Shown: positions 15,286 to 22,669 of the stretch, in pieces
How the letters are laid out: every line of letters starts with the position of its first letter
How positions within the stretch are numbered: the first letter of the stretch is position 1
From: CAZLMW01 sp964560875
Lineage (GTDB): Bacteria > Myxococcota_A > UBA9042
Length of the DNA stretch: 22,669 nucleotides
Reading direction: 5' to 3'
NCBI GenBank assembly: GCA_964560875.1
Contig: CAZLMW010000125.1
Coordinates: 1 to 22,669 of the forward strand
Position numbers and translations under genes: made by a program
The notes under the pieces: generated by a model
Seen by the model: only the letters and a program-made list of their open reading frames with translations
Told to the model about the DNA's origin: nothing
Database searches by the model: none

Positions 15286-16032
15286 ATGACCGATCCAGGA
15301 CCCTGGCAGAAGCTGCGCCCGACCGCCGCCGACGCGCTCGCTGACCTGCGGGACGGCGCCGCAATCATGGTCGGTGGCTTCGGCCTGTGCGGCAACGCCG
15401 AGGCGCTCATCGAGGCGGTCCTCCACACCGGGGCGCGCGACCTGACCATCATCAGCAACAATGCCGGCAACCTCGGCAAGGGTCTCGCGACATGGCTGCG
15501 CGCCGGCATCGTGGCGAAGGTTGTGTGCACCTACATCGGCAACAACGAAGACCTGCACCGGCTCATGGCCGATGGCTCGCTCGACGTCGAGCTCAACCCG
15601 CAAGGCACCTTTGTCGAACGAATGCGCGCAGCGGGCGCTGGCATCCCCGCGTTCTTCACGCCAACCGGGGCCGGAACCGTCGTTGCTCAAGGCAAAGAGA
15701 CGCGCATCTTCAACGGTCGCCCCTGCCTGCTCGAGACCGCGCTGTTTGCCGACTACGCCCTGATCCGCGCCGACCGGGCCGACCCCTACGGCAACGTTCG
15801 CTTCCGGGCCACCACACGCAACTTCGCCCCGGTCATGGCCACCGCCGCGCGCACAACCATCGTCGAATGCGACCACCTCGAGGCGCTGGGCGGCATCGGT
15901 CCGGACGATATCCACCTGCCCGGCGTCTTCGTCGACCGAATCGTGCACGTGCCCGACCACGAAGATCCCTTCGAATACAGGATGTCACGCCCGCGACCCG
16001 CATCGGCGCCCGCGGCGCAAGGGACCAGCTGA
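15286..16032 (+). CDS. scoA: 3-oxoacid CoA-transferase, subunit A
   Basis: A 248-aa protein of family I CoA-transferase alpha subunits, which with subunit B moves CoA between succinyl-CoA (or another acyl-CoA) and acetoacetate-like 3-oxoacids. The glycine-rich start ADLRDGAAIMVGGFGLCGN, then NNAGNLGKGLATW, NPQGTFVERMRAAGAGIPAF and FNGRPCLLE are the family blocks. The length suits the family if the start is ATG 15286, which has GGAG (15277-15280) 5 nt upstream. The same frame is open for another 133 codons upstream, so an N-terminally extended, membrane-bound form cannot be excluded. Subunit B follows after 2 bp. CoA-transferases take part in ketone-body use and in lysine fermentation, but no other genes of those pathways are here. 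Confidence 0.9.
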   Translation: MTDPGPWQKLRPTAADALADLRDGAAIMVGGFGLCGNAEALIEAVLHTGARDLTIISNNAGNLGKGLATWLRAGIVAKVVCTYIGNNEDLHRLMADGSLDVELNPQGTFVERMRAAGAGIPAFFTPTGAGTVVAQGKETRIFNGRPCLLETALFADYALIRADRADPYGNVRFRATTRNFAPVMATAARTTIVECDHLEALGGIGPDDIHLPGVFVDRIVHVPDHEDPFEYRMSRPRPASAPAAQGTS

Positions 16033-16034
16033 CG

Positions 16035-16703
16035 ATGACGTGGACCCGCGACCAGATCGCCGCTCGTGCTGCGGAGGAAGTGCCGCCGGGCGCGACCATC
16101 AACCTCGGGATCGGTTTGCCGACCCTTGTCGCCGGCCACATCTGTGCCGACGGCGGCGTGATGGTGCACAGCGAAAACGGGCTGCTCGGCATGGGCCCGT
16201 TCCCGTTCGAGGGCGACGAAGATCCGCACCTCATCAACGCCGGCAAACAAACCGTGACGGTCGTCGCCGGTGGCGCGTTCTTCGACTCCGCGATGTCGTT
16301 TTCGATGATCCGCGGCGGCCACCTCGACGTGGTGATGCTCGGCGCGATGCAGGTCGGCAGCAACGGCGACATCGCCAACTGGTCGATCCCAGGCGGTCGC
16401 ACAATGGGGATCGGCGGCGCGATGGACCTGGCGACCGGATGCAGACGCGTGGTGGCGCTGATGACCCACACGAGCAAACGCGGCGCGGCCAAGCTGGTCG
16501 ACCGCTGCACCTTCCCGCTCACCGCCGCCGGGGCCGTCAACCGCGTGATCACCGAGCTGGGCGTCTTCGATCCGGCCGGCGATGGCTTTGTCGCTGTACA
16601 GCTCGCGCCCGATGTCACGCTCGACTTTGTGCGCGAACGTACCGACGCTCCCGTCACGCGCCCTGAAACCGGCGACGACATAACCAAGAGGACTCCGCGA
16701 TGA
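16035..16703 (+). CDS. scoB: 3-oxoacid CoA-transferase, subunit B
   Basis: A 222-aa beta subunit. The catalytic glutamate that forms the enzyme-CoA thioester is in VHSENGLLG (Glu47). GATINLGIGLPTLVAGHI, GAFFDSAMSFSMIRGGHLDV, LGAMQVGSNGDIANWSIPG and VNRVITELGVFD are standard family blocks, and the length is normal. ATG 16035 is 2 bp after the subunit A stop; longer open sequence in this frame upstream is a shadow over subunit A. Its TGA overlaps the start of the PhoD-like gene (ATGA), so all three genes form one transcription unit. Confidence 0.92.
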   Translation: MTWTRDQIAARAAEEVPPGATINLGIGLPTLVAGHICADGGVMVHSENGLLGMGPFPFEGDEDPHLINAGKQTVTVVAGGAFFDSAMSFSMIRGGHLDVVMLGAMQVGSNGDIANWSIPGGRTMGIGGAMDLATGCRRVVALMTHTSKRGAAKLVDRCTFPLTAAGAVNRVITELGVFDPAGDGFVAVQLAPDVTLDFVRERTDAPVTRPETGDDITKRTPR

Positions 16704-18274
16704 AACGCCGTCAATTCATGAAAAAGGGCGCCCTCGCTGTGGCCGCCGCGGGGATCTTGCCCGCCTGTGAGACCGACGACGGCGCGGGCGGCGACGAAAA
16801 AGAGCAGCCCAAACCCATCGCCAAGTACGAATACACCGGCGACATCGGCCCGAAGACGCTGTTCAGTCACGGCGTCGCAAGCGGCGATCCGCTTCACGAT
16901 CGGGTCATCCTCTGGACCCGTGTCACGTTCGCAAAACCACCCACCGAGGCGGTCGAGGTGTTCTGGGAAGTCGCCAAGGACGCTGATTTCGCTGACCGCG
17001 TGGCGGCCGGGACCACCAAGACAAGCGCCGAGCGCGATTGGACCGTCAAGGTCGACGCCGAAGGGCTGCAAGCCGGCACGCGCTATCACTACCGGTTCTG
17101 GTTGCAGGGTCGCAGCTCCGATATTGGGCGCACGTTGACCACACCAACAGGCCCCAGCGAGAAGCTGCGGTTCGCGGTGTGCTCCTGCGCGCGCTACAGC
17201 TCTGGCTACTACATCGGCTACGGCGCCATCGCGGCACGCGACGACATCGCGGCGGTCTTGCACCTCGGCGACTACATCTACGAGTCGGACGGCGGCGGCG
17301 GCTTCCGACCCAACGACCCGCCCCACGCCTGCGCGACGCTGCAGGATTACCGGTTGCGCTATGCGCGGCAGCGAACCGACGGCGACCTGCAAGTCATGCA
17401 CCAGCGCCACCCCATGATCGCGGTGTGGGACGACCACGAGGTAGCGAACAACGGCTACAAATCCGGCGCCACGCAGTTCGGTCACGACGAAAAAACGCAT
17501 GGGCCGTGGGAAAAGCGCAAAGCCGCCGGGATGCAGGCATGGCACGAGTGGATGCCGGTGCGGGACCAAGCCGATGGGCGCATTTGGCGCGCGTTTTCAT
17601 ACGGCGACCTGCTCGACCTCGTCATGCTGGATACCCGCTACTGGGGCCGACAGAGGCAAGAGACGCGCGACGAAAAGAAGAAGATCAACGCGCCGGCGAG
17701 GACCTTGATGGGCGCCGACCAAGAGACGTGGCTGGCCGAACAGGTGACCACGGGCAAAGGCCGCTGGGTGGTGGTTGGTCAGCAGGTGATGTGTGCGCCG
17801 CTCAAACTTGGTGACCTCGTGCTCAATCCCGATCAGTGGGACGGCTACCCTGCGTCGCGCAAACGCATGTTCGATGCCTTCGACAGTCGCAAGACCAAGA
17901 GCGCCATCGTGTTGGCCGGGGACATCCACTCGTCGTGGGCGAACGAGCTCGTCGGCGATCCGAAGGGCTACACGGCCGGTTCCAATAAGGCGCATGGCGT
18001 GGAATTCGTGGCGCCCGGGATCACGTCGAGCTTTCCCGACTCGATCCCCGAATCCGTGGTCGAAACCGGCGTGAAATCCAACCCGCACATCCGGTGGTTC
18101 GAGCTCGGGTCGAAGGGATTCATCGTGTTGGAGCTGACCGAAAAACGCGCCCAGGCCGACTGGTACTTCTACAAAGACATCAAGAAGAAGGAGACCAAGC
18201 CCGCCTTTGCCACCGCTCTCTATGTCGAACACGGCAAATCAGCGCTGCACAAGACGGACAAGAAGATCGGCTGA
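16700..18274 (+). CDS. phoD: PhoD-like alkaline phosphatase/phosphodiesterase, Tat lipoprotein
   Basis: A 524-aa PhoD-family protein. The N-terminus MKRRQFMKKGALAVAAAGILPAC joins a twin-arginine motif (RRQFMK) to a lipobox (LPAC, Cys23), so it should be exported folded and lipid-anchored. The PhoD N-terminal fibronectin-like block is FSHGVASGDPLHDRVILWTRV-like (about residues 56-76). Metal-site blocks: CSCARY, GDYIYE (D191), WDDHEV (D244, D245, H246), LDTRYWGR and AGDIHSS (D408, H410). Known PhoD enzymes use iron and calcium and release phosphate from mono- and diesters. It is coupled by a 4-bp overlap to the CoA-transferase genes, an unusual partner. I see no Pho-box-like repeat ahead of the operon. 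Confidence 0.92.
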   Translation: MKRRQFMKKGALAVAAAGILPACETDDGAGGDEKEQPKPIAKYEYTGDIGPKTLFSHGVASGDPLHDRVILWTRVTFAKPPTEAVEVFWEVAKDADFADRVAAGTTKTSAERDWTVKVDAEGLQAGTRYHYRFWLQGRSSDIGRTLTTPTGPSEKLRFAVCSCARYSSGYYIGYGAIAARDDIAAVLHLGDYIYESDGGGGFRPNDPPHACATLQDYRLRYARQRTDGDLQVMHQRHPMIAVWDDHEVANNGYKSGATQFGHDEKTHGPWEKRKAAGMQAWHEWMPVRDQADGRIWRAFSYGDLLDLVMLDTRYWGRQRQETRDEKKKINAPARTLMGADQETWLAEQVTTGKGRWVVVGQQVMCAPLKLGDLVLNPDQWDGYPASRKRMFDAFDSRKTKSAIVLAGDIHSSWANELVGDPKGYTAGSNKAHGVEFVAPGITSSFPDSIPESVVETGVKSNPHIRWFELGSKGFIVLELTEKRAQADWYFYKDIKKKETKPAFATALYVEHGKSALHKTDKKIG

Positions 18275-18399
18275 CGGGCGCCAAGAACGCCCCGTGATTG
18301 CTCGCTTCTACCCCTGGGCTGGTCCCTTGCGGTCGGGGCGCTGCCGTGGTGCACTTTCGAGCCACATCATCATTTCGGCGACAGGCTTGGAGGGCATCC

Positions 18400-21300
18400 G
18401 TGGCACGGATCAGCTTCTACGGCGACGACGGTGAGCTGCACGAGGTGCATGTCGGCCACAACACGGCCGAGATCATCGTGGGACGGCACAGTTCTTGCGC
18501 GGTGCGGACGGCGGGGTCCAGCGTGTCCCGGCGCCACGCGAGGATCTTTCACTCGGGCGGCGAATACCTGCTCGAAGATCTCGGCTCGAGCAACGGGACC
18601 TACTACAAGCGCCGGCGCCTGCAGCCTCGTACCCCAGTCCCGCTCGACAACGGCGAGGTGTTCTTGTGCGGCAGTTTCGAGCTGCGCCTCGACCTCGAGC
18701 CGGCCGATCTGCAGAGCAGCCCTCCTCCCCCAGCTCCGCCCCCGCCCAAGGCCCCGCCCCCGCCGCCCCCGCCCGGTGCCGCGCCGCTGCCCGATGCCAT
18801 CCCCGCCACGCGACAGCCGTCCCAGAGCCAGCCCGCGCTCGTTGTCAGCGCGACAACAGACGAGATCCCTGCGACTCCAGGTGCCGAAGACCTCGCTCGC
18901 GTGCGCGACGAGATGGCGTCGTTGCGCAAGAAGCTCAAGGACACCGAAAGCGGCCTCGAACATGCGTCGGTCGAGCGGATTCGCCTCGAAGAAGAGCTGG
19001 AGACGATGCAGTCGCTGGCCGACGAGGTTGCGCGTCTCAATGGCGAGGTGACCGCGCTCAAAGATGAGCTCGCGTCCAGCCAGCAGGCCGCCGCGCAGGC
19101 CAGCGCCGCCGCCGATACAGCGCGCGAAGAAGCCGTCGCCGCGCAGGCTCAACTCGCGGCAGCTCCGCAAGGCCCCGATCCGGAGACGGTCGCCGAACTC
19201 GCAGCGCTCCAAACGGCGCATGAGAAGGTCAAGGAGCGCCTCGCTGACACCGAAGAGGTGCTGGAAGAGGCTCGCGCCGGTCGCAAGAACGCCGAGTCCC
19301 TTACGGAGATGCTTCGCGAGCAGGCGTCGATGGCCAAGGACGCCGCCGCTGCCGAAGCGAGCACGCTGCGCGAACAACTCCAAGCAGCGCAGACCGCGCT
19401 CGAAGGCGCCCAGGCTGACGCGGTCGCCGCCGGTGCCGCCGCGGAAGAGGGCGCGAAGCTCCGAGCCGAGATCGACGCGCTCAAAGCCGGTGCTGAGGCG
19501 TCTGCTGCCGAGCTCGAATCGCTCAAGGAGTCGCTCGCTGCCGCCGAAAACAAAGCCCAGGAAGCGAGCGTCAACGCCGGGGCTGCGGCCGACGAGCTGG
19601 CCACCAAGTTGCAGGCGGCGCAGGACGAAGCGACAGCGCTCAAGGCAGAGCTCGAACAGGCCAGGCTAGCCTGTGCGGACGCGGCTACAGCCGCCGCCGC
19701 GGAGCTGCAAGCGGCCAAACAAGCCGCCGACGACGCGCAAGCCGCGCTGCAGGCCGAAAAGGACGCGCAGGCCGAAGCTGCGAAGACGGCGGGAGGGGAA
19801 GTCGCGGACCTCCAAGCGCAAGTTGCCGAGGCCGCCAGCGCTCGGGCCGCCGCCGAAGAGCAGGTCGCCGCGCTGCAGGCCGAAAAGGACGCGCAGGCCG
19901 AAGCTGCGAGGACGGCGGGAGGGGAAGTCGCGGACCTCCAAGCGCAAGTTGCCGAGGCCGCCAGCGCTCGGGCCGCCGCCGAAGAGCAGGTCGCCGCGTT
20001 GCTGGCCGAGGTCGAAGCCGCCAAGAGCGGCGCGGAGGGCCAGGTCACCGAGCTGCTGGCCGAGCTCGAAGCCGCCAAGAAAGCCGCCGCGTCCCATGCA
20101 GACGAAATCGACGGCCTGCACACCGATCTCGCAGCGGCGAAGAAGTCGGCCGCCGGGCTGCAGGAGCAACTCGACGCCCAGGCTGCCGAGCTCGCCGCCG
20201 CCGCCGAAGAGGCCAAGACCGCCGCTGCGACCGCCGCGTCTGCGTCCGAAGCCGCCGCGTCCGAGGCCGCCGACGAGCTCCAGGCCGTCCGCGATGAGTT
20301 GGCCGCTGCGCAGGCCGCGATCGAAGCCGGCAAAGAAGAGCTCGCCGCCGCGCAGCAAGCTTCGTCCGCGTCCGCTGAGGAGCTCGAAGCGCTCAAGAAA
20401 GCGTCTGAAGGGGCCGCCGCGGAGGCCGCGTCGGCAGCCGACGAGATCGATGCGTTGCACGCCGAGCTGTCGGCCGCCAAGAAGGCCGCCGAGAAGGCCC
20501 AGGACGAGCTCGATGCCGAACGCGCCGCGCGCGCCGAGTCCGCCGCTGCCGCCGGAGGTGAGCTCGAGACGCTGACGGCCCGATTGGCCGAAGCCGAGGC
20601 CGCGACGGCCGCTGCGCAACAAGAGTCGGCGACCGCAAACGACGCGCTCGCCGCCGCGAAAAAGGCCGCCGAAGAGGCTGCCGCGGCCGCGGAAGAAGAA
20701 GCCGCCGCCGCCGCGGAGGAGTTGGCCAAGACCAAAGCCGCCGCCGCGGAGGCCGCCGCTGCTGCCGCCGCCGAGTTGGAGGCGGCCCGTTCTGGCGCCA
20801 GCGACGCCGATTCGCTCGCCGGGGAGCTCGACGCCGCGAAGAAAGCCGCCGCGGAGGCCGCCGACGAAATCGACTCCCTCCATGGGGAGGTAAGCGCTGC
20901 GAAGAAGGCCGCTGCGGCTGCCGAAAAGGCCGCGGAAGAGGCCGCCGCGACGGCCGCCAGCGAACTGGAAGCCGCCCAGAAGGCTGCCGAAGCCGCGCAG
21001 GCCGCGCTTGAAGCTGAAAAAGCTTCGCAAGCCGCAGCCTCTGAGGCCGCGGGTGGCGAGGTCGCCGCGTTGCAGGTGAAGCTGGACGAGGCCGAGGCCG
21101 CGACGAAGGCTGCGAGCGAGGAGACAGCTGCGGTTTGGGGCCAACTGGAAGCCGCTCAGAAGGCTGCGGAAGAGGCGGCTGCTGCGGCTGCCAGAGAGCT
21201 TGAAGCTGCCCAAGAGGCTGCGGAAGAGGCTGCTACGACGGCTGCTGGCGAGCTCGAAGCGGCACAGAAGGCTGCTGAAGAGGCCACTACGACGGCTGCT

Positions 21301-22527
21301 GGCGAGCTCGAAGCGGCGCAGAAGGCTGCCGAGGACGCGCAGGCCGCGCTCGATGCCGAGAAGGCGCGACAGGCCGAGGCGTCCGAGGCTGCTGGGGGCG
21401 AGGTCGCCGCGTTGCAGGCGAAGCTGGACGAGGCCGAGGCCGCGACGAAGGCTGCGAGCGAAGAGACGGCTGCGGTTCGTGGCGAACTGGAGGCTGCTCA
21501 GAAGGCTGCGGAAGAGGCTGCTGCGACGGCTGCTGGCGAGCTCGAAGCGGCACAGAAGGCTGCTGAAGAGGCCACTACGACGGCTGCTGGCGAGCTCGAA
21601 GCGGCGCAGAAGGCTGCCGAGGACGCGCAGGCCGCGCTCGATGCCGAGAAGGCGCGACAGGCCGAGGCGTCCGAGGCTGCTGGGGGCGAGGTCGCCGCGT
21701 TGCAGGCGAAGCTGGACGAGGCCGAGGCCGCGACGAAGGCTGCGAGCGAAGAGACGGCTGCGGTTCGTGGCGAACTGGAGGCTGCTCAGAAGGCTGCGGA
21801 AGAGGCTGCTGCGACGGCTGCTGGCGAGCTCGAAGCGGCACAGAAGGCTGCTGAAGAGGCTGCCGCTGCCGCGGCAGGTGAGCTCGAAGCTGCCAACAAG
21901 GCGCTTGAAGAAGCCAAGGCTGCTGCTGCGGAGGCCGGTTCGGCCAGCGACGAGGTTGACGCGCTCAAGGAGCAGGTGGCCAAGGCGACGGCGGACGCGG
22001 AGGCGGCCAAGGGCGAGCTCGAGTCTCTCAATGAGCGGTTGAAGATCGCCGAGTCCGAGCTGGCTGACGCGATGGCCGATACCGCCAAGGCGGAGGAGCG
22101 CGCCAAGGCCGCTGAAGAAGCGGCGGCGTCTGGTGGTGGCGACGACGCTGATGTCGAGCGCCTCAAGGCCGATCTCGAGGAAGCATACGAGGCGCGCGAG
22201 CAGGCCGAACAGGAGGCGAAGGGCTACCGAAAGGAGCTCCGTCGCACCCAGGAAGCGCTCGAAGCGGCCGAGAAAGAGGCGGAGAGCGGTGGTGGTGGCG
22301 GCGACGTCAATCGCGACAAGCTCGACGAGCTCATCACCGAACTCGACGGGGCGGCCGCTTCCTTCAAGCCGGATCTGCGGTCGATCGATGAGGCGTCCAA
22401 CCTCCTGCAGAGCGACGATGACAGCGACCGCGATGACGGCGCAGAGATGATGCTCGACGCGATCGACGCGCTGCGTTCCCGGTCCAAGGAGATCCGCTCG
22501 ATCGCCGAGTCACTCAAGGACGTGTAG
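18400..22527 (+). CDS. FHA-domain protein with giant Ala/Glu coiled coil
   Basis: A 1375-aa protein. Residues ~4-100 are an FHA phosphothreonine-binding domain with the conserved GR (28-29), SxxH (S43, H46) and NG (65-66). A Pro-rich linker follows (~106-145), then about 1,100 residues of Ala/Glu/Lys coiled coil built from units such as ELEAAQKAAEEA, and an acidic C-terminal part (DDDSDRDDGAEMMLD). No transmembrane segment is visible. It is likely a cytoplasmic, rod-shaped scaffold recruited to a Ser/Thr-kinase target; the layout resembles the receiver-plus-coiled-coil motility protein AglZ of Myxococcus, an analogy only. The frame is open from a TTG at 18298, but GGAGGG (18389-18394) 5 nt before the GTG at 18400 selects that start, directly ahead of the FHA domain. 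Two in-frame tandem DNA duplications lie in the rod. Confidence 0.9.
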   Translation: MARISFYGDDGELHEVHVGHNTAEIIVGRHSSCAVRTAGSSVSRRHARIFHSGGEYLLEDLGSSNGTYYKRRRLQPRTPVPLDNGEVFLCGSFELRLDLEPADLQSSPPPPAPPPPKAPPPPPPPGAAPLPDAIPATRQPSQSQPALVVSATTDEIPATPGAEDLARVRDEMASLRKKLKDTESGLEHASVERIRLEEELETMQSLADEVARLNGEVTALKDELASSQQAAAQASAAADTAREEAVAAQAQLAAAPQGPDPETVAELAALQTAHEKVKERLADTEEVLEEARAGRKNAESLTEMLREQASMAKDAAAAEASTLREQLQAAQTALEGAQADAVAAGAAAEEGAKLRAEIDALKAGAEASAAELESLKESLAAAENKAQEASVNAGAAADELATKLQAAQDEATALKAELEQARLACADAATAAAAELQAAKQAADDAQAALQAEKDAQAEAAKTAGGEVADLQAQVAEAASARAAAEEQVAALQAEKDAQAEAARTAGGEVADLQAQVAEAASARAAAEEQVAALLAEVEAAKSGAEGQVTELLAELEAAKKAAASHADEIDGLHTDLAAAKKSAAGLQEQLDAQAAELAAAAEEAKTAAATAASASEAAASEAADELQAVRDELAAAQAAIEAGKEELAAAQQASSASAEELEALKKASEGAAAEAASAADEIDALHAELSAAKKAAEKAQDELDAERAARAESAAAAGGELETLTARLAEAEAATAAAQQESATANDALAAAKKAAEEAAAAAEEEAAAAAEELAKTKAAAAEAAAAAAAELEAARSGASDADSLAGELDAAKKAAAEAADEIDSLHGEVSAAKKAAAAAEKAAEEAAATAASELEAAQKAAEAAQAALEAEKASQAAASEAAGGEVAALQVKLDEAEAATKAASEETAAVWGQLEAAQKAAEEAAAAAARELEAAQEAAEEAATTAAGELEAAQKAAEEATTTAAGELEAAQKAAEDAQAALDAEKARQAEASEAAGGEVAALQAKLDEAEAATKAASEETAAVRGELEAAQKAAEEAAATAAGELEAAQKAAEEATTTAAGELEAAQKAAEDAQAALDAEKARQAEASEAAGGEVAALQAKLDEAEAATKAASEETAAVRGELEAAQKAAEEAAATAAGELEAAQKAAEEAAAAAAGELEAANKALEEAKAAAAEAGSASDEVDALKEQVAKATADAEAAKGELESLNERLKIAESELADAMADTAKAEERAKAAEEAAASGGGDDADVERLKADLEEAYEAREQAEQEAKGYRKELRRTQEALEAAEKEAESGGGGGDVNRDKLDELITELDGAAASFKPDLRSIDEASNLLQSDDDSDRDDGAEMMLDAIDALRSRSKEIRSIAESLKDV
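19741..19992 (+). repeat. 126-bp tandem duplication in the coiled-coil gene
   Basis: Two 126-bp units (19741-19866, 19867-19992) differ at one base, A at 19784 versus G at 19910, which changes Lys to Arg. Each encodes 42 residues, exactly six heptads, so the coiled-coil phase is preserved. Near identity also at synonymous sites indicates recent duplication. Confidence 0.92.
21236..21860 (+). repeat. 288-bp perfect tandem duplication in the coiled-coil gene
   Basis: Bases 21236-21572 are identical to 21524-21860, a perfect match of 337 bp at an offset of 288 bp, so there are two full units and a 49-bp third start. The unit encodes 96 residues and preserves the frame. Identity at every synonymous position implies a very recent duplication, ongoing gene conversion or an assembly-sensitive repeat. 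Weaker copies of the same unit precede it from about 20900. Confidence 0.95.
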
Positions 22528-22528
22528 C

Positions 22529-22562
22529 TATAATCGACACTGTGTCGACTAATTGGCGCCAA
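22529..22562 (+). promoter_or_regulatory. TATAAT box with two palindromes after the FHA gene
   Basis: An exact TATAAT (22529-22534) begins 1 bp after the FHA stop codon. It runs into a 15-bp dyad, TCGACAC-T-GTGTCGA (22534-22548), then the palindrome TTGGCGCCAA (22553-22562). In GC-rich DNA this fits a -10 box with an operator at the start site, for a gene beyond the window. There is no convincing -35. Alternatively the dyads are part of a terminator for the FHA gene, although no T-run follows. Confidence 0.35.
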
Positions 22563-22610
22563 CGTATCGAACCCTAGATGTGCGCGGCGAGAATGGCGAT
22601 CCGCTCTTCC

Positions 22611-22669
22611 GCTCCCGCTCCCGCTCCCGCTCCCGCTCCCGCTCCCGCTCCCGCTCCCGCTCCCGCTCC
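22611..22669. repeat. (GCTCCC)n hexanucleotide repeat running off the window end
   Basis: Nine full GCTCCC units plus GCTCC, with no interruption, continue to the last base; a diverged unit (GCTCTT) precedes them. The other strand reads GGGAGC repeats, evenly spaced GGG runs that could form a G-quadruplex. As protein it would read Ala-Pro (+) or Gly-Ala / Gly-Ser / Glu-Arg (-) repeats, all open frames. The sequence may stop here because the repeat could not be assembled. Confidence 0.95.

Noticed and set aside
18276..18292. Terminator after phoD (GGGCG/CGCCC)
   Set aside because: A 5-bp stem with no T-run is too weak to call in GC-rich DNA.
19149..21213. Two minus-strand open frames of 528 and 515 aa
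   Set aside because: They are the complements of the Ala/Glu coiled-coil codons and read as Ser/Ala- and Gly/Leu/Arg-rich low complexity; the plus strand has the start signal and the FHA domain.
19741..21860. CRISPR-like array
   Set aside because: The repeats are long, head to tail without unique spacers, and inside a coding frame.
22611..22669. CRISPR or attachment-site repeat
   Set aside because: It is a simple 6-bp microsatellite without spacers.

Overview
The window is GC-rich DNA packed with genes, several overlapping by 4 bp. It looks like a large-genome bacterium of the Myxococcota / former Deltaproteobacteria type: a caspase-like lipoprotein with a sulfatase-modifying-factor (FGE) domain, an FHA protein with a huge Ala/Glu coiled coil, long multidomain fusions and Cys-rich unknown proteins. 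That placement is inference from gene content. No rRNA, tRNA, insertion sequence, CRISPR array or phage gene was seen.

Layout. 1-912 (+): 3' part of an unrecognised Cys-rich gene, overlapping tail to tail with the next. 870-4768 (-): a translationally coupled pair, an SbcD/YhaO-like metallophosphoesterase followed by a 913-aa SbcC/YhaN-like coiled-coil ATPase. 4962-7699 (-): a second coupled pair, a caspase/EF-hand/FGE-domain membrane or lipoprotein followed by a YafK-type L,D-transpeptidase. 7879-8226 (-): a small SANT/HTH-like protein, divergent from the next operon across a region rich in palindromes.

8429-14519 (+): the most unusual part. A lysine 2,3-aminomutase with its lysine-recognition residues intact is followed after 6 bp by a 1452-aa single-chain protein: aldehyde dehydrogenase (AstD-like), class III aminotransferase (lysine 6-aminotransferase-like), GNAT acyltransferase, then a second, catalytically dead aminotransferase-like domain. 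A ketosteroid-isomerase-like gene overlaps its end. The set looks like a dedicated beta-lysine pathway. Acylation, terminal transamination and semialdehyde oxidation would repeat the logic of the arginine succinyltransferase (AST) pathway on one polypeptide. The substrate and order are inferred.

14529-14792 (-): a small membrane protein with a pentapeptide-repeat tail. 15286-18274 (+): 3-oxoacid CoA-transferase subunits A and B coupled to a Tat-exported PhoD-like lipoprotein; the A subunit frame is open upstream through an odd Cys-rich/transmembrane stretch. 18400-22527 (+): the FHA/coiled-coil protein, whose gene holds a perfect 288-bp and a near-perfect 126-bp tandem duplication. The window ends inside a (GCTCCC)n hexanucleotide repeat, perhaps an assembly break.

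Several starts were moved from the longest open frame to an internal codon preceded by a Shine-Dalgarno sequence (8226, 8429, 14133, 15286, 18400); each is explained in its entry.
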